Below are positions 26,701 through 59,265 of a DNA stretch of 64,000 bases, in pieces. Location: positions 1,810,001 through 1,874,000 of the forward strand of contig OU744449.1 in the NCBI GenBank assembly GCA_916610825.1. The letters run 5' to 3'. Made by a program: the position numbers and the translations under genes. This stretch comes from Haliclystus octoradiatus. Its lineage: Eukaryota; Cnidaria; Staurozoa; Stauromedusae; Haliclystidae. The notes beneath the pieces were generated by a model, which searched no databases, was not told the DNA's origin, and was given only the letters and a program-made list of their open reading frames with translations. Position 1 is the stretch's first letter, and every line of letters starts with the position of its first letter.

Positions 26701-28112
26701 GCATAACCAACTTTTTCACAACATACCATACATTCGTAATCACCTGTGTTCAATTGTTCGATTAATGACATAGCCTGTTCTGAATCCATTTTAAGTGTTA
26801 TCACAGGTCTTACATATGGTTTTCTATCTTCAACACGTTGTTTTATACGTTTGTCTTCTTGTTGCGTAGGTTTTCTTAATACAGGTTTCTTAGTATTTGA
26901 TTGTTGTTTGATATTAACGGATGTTTCTTTGTTTTTCTTGTCTTTTATAGGTACATCTTGAGCAAGTATTTCTGATGAAACGAAAAACATTGTGCCATTG
27001 TTAATAAATGGTTTATCATTATGCATCGTTGCACTATCAGCAGTTTTTGTCTTGTCAACATCTTTTTCTTTCATGTTATAATTTTTCGGATAAAAGGATC
27101 TAGCGTTTGCGTTAAATTTAATTTTCGATAATTCTTTCTTTTCTTCCACATTTCCAGAACTTGAAGATTTGGGATTATTTGTATCAGACTTATTTTTCCT
27201 TAATTTGGATACGTCTCCTGATTGTGTCGACTTTGCTTGCTCATTTTTAAAGTTTTTTTTTGATTTTGCAGGATAATTATCCTTCCTATTTTGTATCTCA
27301 GTGGATGCAACTTCTTTATTTTCCCACCATTCACGATGAGGTGAATCATCATTGAATCTTTTGTTCAATGAATAATTTTGGTCATTATCATATTTGTTAT
27401 CATTTGACGACCTCCAGTTTCTATTGGTTGAACGAGATCCCATGCTTTCACGGTTTTGAAAATTACTGGAACTTCCCCTCCCCCTATCATCATAACCCTG
27501 ATTCCTATTTCTGCGATGTGCAAATGTCTTTTGATTTTCTTTGGTGATATTACATCTGACCTCCGTGCTATTTTCTTGGTTCTCTTCATTCTTATTCAAA
27601 ATTTTTCTCACGTGAGGTCTACCTCTTCCTGTTCTAATCGGTCTGTTTCCATCAAACCTTCTATGAGATTTCTCGTCGTCTTTTGAATCATCATTAGAAA
27701 GATTGTCCTTATATTGGGTGTTTCTATTCAGATTTGAATGATTATGTTGGACATCTTGATCAGATGATTCTGAAGTATTATGTGAATGCAACTTTCTAAG
27801 CCTCTTGGGGCGTTCTGGTTCAAAACTCTGTTTAGGTTTATCATACTTTTTTCTAATATTTGCCTTCCGTTCTTTATTTACGTCAACACTTTTTGAATCT
27901 GAAACTACATTAGAAAACGGTTCGCTTTTATTGGAAGGAGGTTCTTTCTTGTTGTCTAATTGTGGCTTGTTATCTTTGTGTTTCGGTTTACTAGGCCTGA
28001 ATCTCACAGGTTTTCGTTTGACCTGTTCATTTGAATTCAAATTCTTGCTTTCATCTTGCTTATCTTTCCTGCTACTTGAGTCTCCGGATGCTTCTTGGCC
28101 AGACGACATCAA
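5579..28112 (-). CDS. NFX1: NF-X1-type zinc finger protein (NFX1), complete, 25 exons
   Basis: Homologue of the nuclear zinc-finger regulator NFX1. Exons read from the minus strand: 26534-28112, 25335-25385, 24753-24813, 23902-23973, 23289-23380, 22434-22469, 21390-21434, 21243-21297, 20166-20377, 18888-18985, 17792-17819, 17620-17699, 16195-16303, 15686-15805, 14600-14679, 13987-14091, 13019-13150, 11539-11618, 11261-11359, 10496-10537, 9987-10076, 8913-8979, 7239-7384, 6052-6162, 5579-5768. All have GT-AG borders. They sum to 3780 nt in one frame (1259 residues; human NFX1 is about 1120). A basic, low-complexity N-terminus carries a PAM2-like motif near residues 331-342. A RING/PHD-like C4HC3 finger lies near 461-511, followed by about eight NF-X1 fingers such as CGNHKCNKLCHPGSC. 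The R3H domain has R1129 and H1133. Known family members bind DNA or RNA and poly(A)-binding protein. All exons except the last are confident. Confidence 0.93.
6436..6800 (-). mobile_element. tRNA-derived SINE family A, near full length
   Basis: On the minus strand it reads GGAGGATTGGCTCAGATGGC (A box), then ATCGACCGTGGTTCAAATCC (B box), a conserved body of about 250 bases and the end CGGTAGGGCGACACCGTC. Other copies are at 10761, 17951, 25758, 35662, 62552 and 62962. It lies in the NFX1 intron between exons 23 and 24 and is in gene-sense orientation. Confidence 0.8.
6871..7087. mobile_element. Palindromic MITE in an NFX1 intron
   Basis: The left arm TTCTTGCAAGAATATT...TTAACTTGTTTCAAGCC is matched inverted by GGCTTGAAACAAGTTTAA...AAATATTCTTGCAA. 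The arms are about 50 bases with gaps, around an AT-rich centre. Family not identified. Confidence 0.6.
7239..7384 (-). CDS. NFX1: NFX1 R3H-domain exon
   Basis: The exon encodes residues 1112-1160. The RRVIHEIAKFY segment gives the R-x3-H signature of the R3H single-stranded nucleic acid binding fold, and it aligns with the R3H segment of animal NFX1. Acceptor TTTCATAG and donor GTAAGT are both good. Confidence 0.88.
7835..8711. mobile_element. PIF/Harbinger-like non-autonomous element, 877 bp
   Basis: The termini are GGCTAGGGTTATATGGACG and the inverted CGTCCATATAACCTTAGCC. The terminal inverted repeats are about 31 bp with one mismatch and continue into CACCGAACTCAA. TTA flanks both ends (7832-7834 and 8712-8714), fitting the 3-bp TTA/TAA target duplications of PIF/Harbinger transposons. 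A perfect internal hairpin CTCCGCACGTCAA/TTGACGTGCGGAG lies near 7964-7992. A 70-codon frame at 8230-8442 shows no transposase motif. Confidence 0.75.
8785..8856 (-). mobile_element. Fragment of the CAGGGTCCGAC hAT-type MITE
   Basis: CTTCTGAATTTGCT, then GATCTAGGATCCCAGGATTC and the end TTGCCCTGG match the minus-strand end of the family defined by the intact copy at 50714-50890. Confidence 0.6.
9385..9990. repeat. Minisatellite of donor-like 20-24 bp units, overlapping an NFX1 5' splice site
   Basis: Imperfect units of the form AGTTTAAGTAAATTCTTACTT run through 9385-9515 and 9740-9990, interrupted by a palindromic element. On the gene strand each unit reads like CAAGTAAGAATTTACTT, a strong 5' splice site. 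The true donor of NFX1 exon 21 (exon end at 9987) is the last unit of the array. Confidence 0.75.
9521..9710. mobile_element. Palindromic MITE inserted in the minisatellite
   Basis: The terminal inverted repeats begin ATTAGTAGGGTCTGCGTAAT and end ATTACGCAGACCCTACTAAT, 20-22 bp and perfect. It separates the two blocks of minisatellite, so it arrived after the array had formed. Confidence 0.7.
10662..10706 (+). ncRNA. Type I hammerhead ribozyme core
   Basis: Stem I 5' strand GGTCT (10662-10666) is followed by the invariant CTGATGA (10667-10673). Stem II is G-TTCCT / AGGAA-C (10674-10689) with a TGGC loop, then the invariant GAAA (10690-10693). Stem III is the loopless palindrome ACACGTGT (10693-10700), and C10701 sits at the cleavage position of GTC. 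Stem I 3' strand AGACC (10702-10706) pairs perfectly with GGTCT. Every conserved hammerhead position is present. A very short stem III is typical of hammerheads in Penelope-like elements, satellites and retrozymes. It is on the plus strand, antisense to NFX1, in the intron between exons 19 and 20. The flanks (about 10575-10760) are probably the remains of the carrier retroelement. Confidence 0.85.
10761..11080 (+). mobile_element. SINE family A, 5'-truncated copy
   Basis: It starts inside the A-box region (CAGAGTAATC) and keeps the B box GTGGTTCAAATCC, the GGTCAACTCAGCC segment and the 3' end TGTGATACCGTCTC. It lies about 55 bases downstream of the hammerhead motif. Confidence 0.75.
12207..12391. 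mobile_element. Foldback element, near-perfect 185-bp palindrome
   Basis: AAAGGGTTACCACAT at the left end is mirrored by ATGTGGTAACCCTTT at the right. The central arms GAGACACGAGTGAAGCGCTA / TAGCGCTTCACTCGTGTCTC are perfect. The whole unit folds into one long hairpin. Related copies are at 13716-13877 and 37389-37449. Confidence 0.8.
13716..13877. mobile_element. Foldback element, second copy
   Basis: It has the same AAAGGGTTACCACA / GGTAACCCTTT ends as the 12207 copy but diverged arms. Flanking sequence at about 13610-13715 is an inverted relative of 12392-12500 (TTGAAAATTCGCC / GGCGAATTTTCAA), so the mobile unit is larger than the palindrome. Confidence 0.7.
15142..15325. repeat. TTCATGAAC-rich interspersed repeat
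   Basis: Many copies of the palindromic word TTCATGAA, often as GTTCATGAACTGTTCATGAA, occur within 180 bases. Similar clusters are at about 17310-17390, 23095-23165, 24885-25140, 25990-26180, 37011-37108, 38760-38935 and 41325-41420. Confidence 0.6.
16800..17180 (+). pseudogene. 3' end of a dead LINE (non-LTR retrotransposon)
   Basis: A frame ending at 17079 encodes a segment like the C-terminus of LINE reverse transcriptase polyproteins: AGAHKWNDLP followed by FKRLLEKHL, resembling the common G-x-K-x-W-N-x-L-P block. After the stop come about 80 bases and a tail TGAATAAATGATGATGATG, the usual microsatellite-type LINE 3' end. The rest of the element is missing. It lies in the NFX1 intron between exons 12 and 13. 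Confidence 0.65.
17951..18277 (-). mobile_element. SINE family A copy
   Basis: The minus-strand reading contains the CTCAGATGGCAGGGCAAC head and the GAAATTGATCAGCAATG body, and it ends in the CGGTATGGTGATACA segment. The B-box region is partly deleted. Confidence 0.7.
18986..20165. other. NFX1: NFX1 intron between exons 9 and 10, no other feature seen
   Basis: About 1.2 kb without a recognised exon, repeat or RNA motif. Confidence 0.5.
21835..22010 (+). mobile_element. CAGGGTCCGAC-family hAT-type MITE, diverged
   Basis: It starts CAGGGTACGACAAAAGTGG, contains two AAATTCAGAAGAAAAT-type segments and ends near CCTTTTGTAAGACACTGCC. The layout matches the intact copy at 50714-50890. Confidence 0.6.
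22694..22955 (+). mobile_element. hAT-type MITE split by a pogo-like MITE
   Basis: The left part CAGGGATCGACAATATAAG...GGAATCCTGG and the right part TCCTACATTCTGGAAGGC are adjacent pieces of the CAGGGTCCGAC family. They are separated by the element at 22727-22903, which is flanked by TA on both sides. Confidence 0.65.
22727..22903 (+). mobile_element. Pogo/Tigger-like MITE, 177 bp
   Basis: The terminal inverted repeats are CAATGAAACCTGTATATAAC and the inverse of GTTATAACAGGTTCGACTG, with a TA dinucleotide at each border (22725-22726, 22904-22905). Other copies are at about 39560-39716, 46973-47145 and 63475-63655. Confidence 0.7.
24885..25140. repeat. TTCATGAAC-rich interspersed repeat
   Basis: Same word composition as the 15142 cluster, including GTTCATGAACCCACAAGAAA followed by ATGTTCATGAACTG. 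A 48-base direct duplication (ATAATCTAATT(T/C)ACTATG blocks) adjoins it at about 25042-25125. Confidence 0.5.
25758..25990 (+). mobile_element. SINE family A, degenerate copy
   Basis: It retains GACAAAGCAGAAGAACTTCAGATCTG, the AAAATGAGTAC segment and GATGGCGGATGGCATGGTCC in the family order. The B box is decayed. Confidence 0.5.
26314..26497 (-). mobile_element. CAGGGTCCGAC-family MITE next to NFX1 exon 1
   Basis: The ends GTCTGACAAAAGG and TTTTTGTTGAACCCTGG, with internal TTTTCTTCTGAATTT twice, identify the family. It sits less than 40 bases beyond the exon 1 donor inside NFX1 intron 1. Confidence 0.6.
26534..28112 (-). CDS. NFX1: NFX1 exon 1: N-terminal region, PAM2-like motif and RING
   Basis: This large first coding exon starts at ATG 28112 and ends in phase 1 at a GTGAGG donor. 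Residues 1-440 are rich in K, R, N, S and D, as in known NFX1 N-termini. At residues 331-342 the string FNANARSFYP fits the PAM2 pattern (L/F-N-x-x-A-x-x-F-x-P) used to bind the MLLE domain of poly(A)-binding protein. From residue 461 a RING/PHD-like finger starts with CMVC and ends with WRCPAC. The donor falls inside the CFCG motif that opens the zinc-finger array. Confidence 0.9.
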
Positions 28113-30020
28113 TTTTAACAGTACAACAAATATGTAAACAAATGAAATCTAATAAAAAATAACTCAATTTGAATCTTTATGTCTGATGAATGAATGATGA
28201 TTTATCTCTAGATATTGATTCCAATTAGGTATATACTATCGCAATTGTAAGTCACGTATTCCAGTGGTACAACAATGTTCGACCTTTCCGATAAAAGTAG
28301 GCCTATCAATTGAAAATTCCTAGAATGCAATAACTTTTGCAAATGCAATATAGATAGACTCAAATTTCAAATTGATGGTGCAACTTTTTTTTAGACATTT
28401 TGAAATAGTCTCAATCAAATCTCCATCAAAAACTTACGGAAGAGGCTCCCTCAAAATGGTACTGTTTTTGCGAGAAAACGTTACAAGGAATTCGTCATAT
28501 ACATATACTCTGGCAAATGGCAAACGCGTTACTATAATATTGGATTTTATTTATTTCGTGATACGTTTTACATACCGAGATGACCCAAAGTTATCAATGC
28601 ATATAAGAATCATAGATCCAGTGATATTGAGGACTAATTTATTATTCTGTGTATGACTTATTCTTATCTCCAAGACAGAATAAAAAAGACGAATCGGAAT
28701 TTCATCCTCAGAATATACAAAGGACACAAAATTTTACTTATAGGCCTATGACATCATTTTCATTCCTCAGATCAATTCAAGGTAGTAAGTTAATAATCTT
28801 AATAAAATAAATTCGGTAATTTCTAAAACTTTGACAGACACAGAAATAGACAAATATTGAAATAATTGATTTACAAACAGACAATATTATCAGTATAAGA
28901 AGATATAAATGACAAGTCGCAATCTGTTGTTGGGGCCTTTGGGGTGTACAGTTCATGGTTTATTCCCATTTTTAACATTTTGATGTGCAATCTATCACAC
29001 CTGGAGTGTTTTGGTGTGCATAGAGGTTGGTGAATGCCAGGGATGTTAGTAACGATTACAAAAGTAACAACTTTACTTGTAATCGTTACTTTTCAGGAAC
29101 TTCTACTTGTAACTAGTTACATTTAGGATTAAAAATAAAGTAACGATTAGTCGTTACTTCTTCACTACATTTTCGCTTTTCTTCCGTTACTTTTTTCACA
29201 ATGGGGTGCTGAAAGTTAGCAGCTTCTCGATCGCCATTGTGTTTTGCTTAATCAAAATCTTTTGTTCCTATTGTTATCATCCAAGAACAGTATAACACAA
29301 ACAAATGTTTTCTGCAACTGCAGGAAGTCTTGTCATTAATTTGGATGTCAAAAAATTACATTCGGGGATGTAAACCATTCTGTTTGCCAATCCTGTTTTT
29401 CTGAGTTTATAATATTCAAGTGATTCAACGAGCGTTTGTTCGATCAGTTAATTGTCATAACAACCAAGCATGAAATAGAACTAAAGGCGCGTAACTTGAG
29501 ATTCTCTCTGTTATGATAATTAGAGGGATCGAATAACTAGACCGCTCATGCAAACTTGCTAAAGGAATCGCTGTGAATTATTCGTTGGCTGTTTGTTTTG
29601 GTATTTATTGTTGTCGAAAGGAGCATTTGATTTGATTAATTAACAAATTAATATACATAATATTATTTCAATATTTCATATATATCTTCTGTTGGATATT
29701 TTTAGATTTATTAAGAAAAAGTTACTATAACTAGTCAAGTAACGTCTGAAAGTAACTAGTTACTTTCTCGTCCAAGTAACGGTAACTGTAACTAACTACT
29801 TTTCAAAAGTAACTTTAACATCCCTGGTGAATGCCAGATTGGTAAGAATGCATTGTGCGCGGCCAAGATCGTATTTAACCTTACGCAATCTAGGATTCCA
29901 GGATTCTTGCTTTGGTCGGACTCTGGACGTCATATTGTATAATTTTTTGTTTCTTCAATTTTTCTCATTATTTTACAATCTGTTTATTACCTGATGATAA
30001 TTTAGGTCACAATTGTTATT
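28113..30020. promoter_or_regulatory. Divergent intergenic region between NFX1 and DHX8
   Basis: The start codons of NFX1 (28112, minus) and DHX8 (30021, plus) face away from each other across 1.9 kb, so both promoters must lie here unless 5' untranslated exons exist. No TATA box or CpG-rich stretch stands out. A hAT element fills 29038-29826 and a hAT-MITE end fragment lies at about 29885-29926, leaving under 200 bases between the element and the DHX8 ATG. Confidence 0.5.
29038..29826 (+). mobile_element. Non-autonomous hAT element with perfect 8-bp target duplication
   Basis: It begins CAGGGATGTTAGTAACG and ends TTTAACATCCCTG, giving 11-bp perfect terminal inverted repeats. The octamer GTGAATGC occurs immediately before (29030-29037) and after (29827-29834), the hallmark of hAT insertion. 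The interior has GTAAC/GTTAC-rich ends and no transposase frame. Length is 789 bp. The copy at 178-934 is a relative. Confidence 0.9.
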
Positions 30021-54986
<24,966 letters not shown>

Positions 54987-55239
54987 ACACAAGTATAGAA
55001 ATATTGTTGATTTGTTGCATTGCCTTTCTGAGACAGTTGCGTGATGGCTCTATACGGACAGTCATATGTGATTATATGAACACTCGTGACAACGTCCAAT
55101 CTAAAGTAATTAGCAAATACATTGCTAATAGAAGATCAAATTAGTTAAAAGATGGAATGTTAATACTGTATATTACAGCATCCTTAGAAAATATGTATTG
55201 GTTCTCCAAAATTGATCAAAAGTTTCTTCGTAAAACATT

Positions 55240-55475
55240 TCAGAGTGAAAGATAGTTATTGTTGAAACATGTTAGGTATTATTCCTTATACCATCTTCAG
55301 TTCAAAAGAAATAACCAATCGCAAATTATTAATAGGCTAAGGATCTCAAAACAATATATAATCTGTAAATTAATATTTTATTCCCTTTGAACTGACGATG
55401 GTATAATTAATAATACTGAAATTTTTCAACAATCAATATTTGTAGTTTTTTGTCGCTATCTTTCACTCTGAAATG
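55240..55475. repeat. DHX8: Imperfect palindrome in the DHX8 3' region
   Basis: ACATTTCAGAGTGAAAGATAG at the left is mirrored by CTATCTTTCACTCTGAAATG at the right. Further inner matches are TTGTTGAAA/TTTCAACAA and CAGTTCAAA/TTTGAACTG. It precedes the AATAAA at 55484, so it probably lies in the mature 3' untranslated region. Confidence 0.7.
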
Positions 55476-55483
55476 TTCTCCAA

Positions 55484-55489
55484 AATAAA
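55484..55489 (+). promoter_or_regulatory. DHX8: Candidate poly(A) signal of DHX8
   Basis: AATAAA about 500 bases after the DHX8 stop; an overlapping AATAAA follows directly. Confidence 0.45.
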
Positions 55490-55857
55490 ATAAAAAAGAC
55501 ACACAACAACAAATTTTTATAAAAAATACTTCTTTCTTTATATAAAAACATCATCTATAATATATACAGGCTGGCTTATTATATAAGATTTAGTTTGATA
55601 ATGTAATTGTTATCTGTGCAATTTATTAATACGTTTTTGTTATTATGTAATGTCTGATGTTAAGTTTGTATTAATATATTTAAAGCCAGCATTAACATAA
55701 TCTTGAAAATATGACCCTTTACTTTTACGGACTTTATTTTTTTAAACTCCTACTAATTCTCGAGATAATTTTTATCATCGTCGATATGTGAACCAACAAA
55801 TGTAGAATAAATTCAACCTATCTATAATACTTATATTGCTGTCTTTAAAATCTATTA

Positions 55858-55863
55858 TTTATT
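55858..55863 (-). promoter_or_regulatory. Candidate poly(A) signal of the receptor kinase
   Basis: TTTATT on the plus strand (AATAAA on the gene strand) lies about 235 bases after the kinase stop codon. Confidence 0.4.
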
Positions 55864-56098
55864 ATTCCTGAAAGTCAATGAACTATAGTAAGGCTTCTTC
55901 GAGTGTATTTCACGGGTATTTTGTTTTTACGGATTTCACGGGTATTTTGTTTTTACGGAATTTCAATCTGCATAAGAAATCTAAATCTATCCGTATTCTC
56001 GACTGGGACTCTCGATAATCCGTTCGGAAACCACTATTTCCATTAATCTTAAAGATGACAATCCATCAATCCGATTGACTTTTAGAATTCTGTTCATG

Positions 56099-59000
56099 CT
56101 ATAAATCTGTTGTAACTTGTAATTGAGGTTGTTGTTTTTGAGGCTGAAGTGGTGGAGGTTGTTTCTGTTGATTACTTTCACTTTCGGTGTTATTTGATTG
56201 GCCAGTTAATGAAACATCGAAGTTTTCATATAGGTGATCTTGATAGAAGTTCATGTTGATGTAATCCTTAAATTAAAATAGAAGTAAATTATTATTAATT
56301 CGAAGATTTATTTCAACATTTGAAAATGTCATTCGCGACAATCCTCCTATATTGCGGGTATCTCCTTCAAATATCTACAGTAGTTATATATTTAAAATGA
56401 GTTATCTTTAATTTTTGTTATTCTTTTGAACTGGATTCATATTGTGACATTGCAACTTCCCAATAGAAATTAATAAAGTTTGACTTATGACCTCAAATTT
56501 TGCAATTTGTAGTTCCAATTACTAGAAGATAGGAGAAAGTTTCTGGTATTTACTGCTTATGTTAACTGTTCTCATCTGATAAATTTGTTTAACTTGTTCA
56601 CTGTCAAAATGTAAATTTGGTAAACAATTTGGTCTACTGTTTACCAAGTTTACATTTTGACAGTGAGTCTGCGAGCAGGCTAAGTCCAGTGATTCGGACT
56701 TAGAGCCTATGCCTACAAGGTCTTTGATTCGATCCTAAGCAGGATTCGGTGACACAAAAAATTTCTGGCAAAGAATCGCACTCATTGTTATACAGTACTA
56801 CCGTCCGACAATCCTAGTGAAAAAGTCTACTGGATGACAATAGAATTCCTGCGCGGTAACTATTCAATGCGATGTTATCACTTACTCTTGTATCATGCGC
56901 CATTTCATAAAGTTTATCTGCAAGATCATTAAAAGAAGTTCGCCGTTGGGGTGCAACGTTCCAACATTCCAGTAAAATGCGATATCTGTAATTTAAATCA
57001 ACAAATTATTATCGTCACCATTTATTCAGAAAACATGATTTATTAGAGGGAAAAACAATAATAAATCCATATTCTCAAATTGAATAAAATCTAACCCTGA
57101 CTAAATGACTATATATAGTTGATATTATTTCATTATATGGATTATTTCAGTTCTATACAGATTTTCAACAGGATTTTCACTCGTTTTCTAAATTCATAAT
57201 GAAGTTACATCTTTAATGAGACTTCCTTCTGAGTACATGGTACATTATTTTAGTTACAGGCACCAACGGCCAACGTATTGAGATAAATTTGCTATGGTTG
57301 GACTTATACGTAATGCCATTATTGAGATGAGAATACGATATGAATGCGGTAGACTTCATAACATAAATCAAAAACTCAACTACATTTAACTTAAACTTTT
57401 GAAAGTGTTCCATGACTCACATTTCATCTGAGCAGTGTTTTGGCTTTTCCATTCGATAACCATCTTGTAAGAAACTAACAACTTCATAGGAATTCATTCC
57501 AGGATATGGCGAAGCACCAAGGGTAACAATTTCCCATAAAACAACACCAAAAGACCACCTAAATAAACAACCACAAACGTTTAACTGATATCGAAATGAG
57601 TAGAACTTTACAATATATTCAAAATGATTTATACAAAACATTACATGTATCTGTGGTCTATAATTATGTCGAAAGTTGTGGTTCTTATCTGAAATTACGA
57701 TTATATCCAAAAAAAGTCAAGAAACAGCACGGAAAAGTAATCCACGATTTCTGGAGAATTTATTAATTTGTGAATTAATCGGATACATCGGACACATGCT
57801 ACATATTACAGACAACATTGTCGCTGTCTCATTTTATTAACATTCGGTTTGGTATTGCAACTTGAAATGTAATCAAGCCATCTTTCAAACATTTGTTACA
57901 TTTCATCTCAGATTTTGGCTAGGAGAACATCAAAATTGGAAACATAAAAATCATATCACTTACACATCACTTTTTGTTGTTGAAATACCATCAATTAATG
58001 ATTCAATTGCCATCCATTTGATTGGAAATCTACCACCCTAGACAACAAAAGCAGTTAGTTCAGCAACTACAGAAAACAACTTGGACAACCATACACTCAA
58101 TGCATTTTATTTCTAAATATAAAAACCTCAACTACGAATTTCAATTTTACAACCACTGTTTGGGTTTGGTTCAAGCAAAGTGACATCTTAAATTTTGAAT
58201 TTAAAAATCGGGTACGGTATGGCCAGGTTAATACACCATTCTGCACATGTGCCGATCATATTACTGAGAACGCCTTCAGATCGACTACATGAAAAATATG
58301 GTTTTGGACTAATAATTTCACGCATGAATTCACACCTCATGGAGTCGTTCGGGATGGTTTAGAAGGCGTTGGGAATGCATGAACACGATCTAATTATTGA
58401 AGGCGTTCTTATTCCGTTTCATATGCCGTTTTGAAATACAGCATGTGCTGTGGCTATCAGTTTCATTATTGAGCAGAACATGGGATGGAGACTGTTGTCT
58501 AGTTAGTTAATAGATTTCTATTTGAAGCGGTTGTATATTTCATGGTCAAATTGGGGCCCGAATGCCCTTTCTGAGGCCAACTAATAGTGCCCCTACCAGG
58601 GATTGAACCGTATTATTATGTTTTGTGCATGAAGTGTGCAACGCAACAACGGATAAATGAGATAATACTCATAACAATTATAACTACCTGTGATTTTTTC
58701 ATGTAATGATCTTCGACATAAACATCTCTTGCAAATCCAAAATCACTAACTTTACAAACTAAACGATCATCAACTAACACATTTCTTGCTGCCAAATCAC
58801 GATGAATTACCTATCAGATCAAAAATGAAGGAATGGTTAGCAATAATGTAAATCAAAGTCATCACCATGATTATTCAGTCATAGCCATATAAAATTTTCA
58901 ACTTAATTAAGGAAATTTAAGGGAAAAAAAATTAAGAAATTGAGAAAAACTTGGGCGGTGCAAAAGAGGTATCTGTTTTGAAGACCTGTTTGCGAGTAAT

Positions 59001-59126
59001 TTATACTACCTACAATACCGTATATACTTTCACAGAGCTCTAGAGATAGTTATGCATGTAATGGCTTATAGTATAGTAGTAGCAATACATACATACATAC
59101 ATACATACATACATACATACATACAT

Positions 59127-59165
<39 letters not shown>

Positions 59166-59231
59166 CATACATACATACATACATACATACATACATACAT
59201 ACATACATACATACATACATACATACATACA

Positions 59232-59265
<34 letters not shown>

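Larger units (their letters stand above)
54987..56098. other. Convergent 3' region between DHX8 and the receptor kinase
   Basis: The stop codons of DHX8 (54984-54986) and of the kinase (56099-56101, minus) point at each other across 1.1 kb. The stretch holds a large imperfect palindrome, one poly(A) signal for each gene and a 23-bp duplication (TTTCACGGGTATTTTGTTTT) near 55908-55956. No other gene is seen. Confidence 0.6.

Noticed and set aside
26968-26990. CTGATGAAACGAAA as a hammerhead core
   Set aside because: There is no stem II between CTGATGA and GAAA, and it lies in NFX1 coding sequence.
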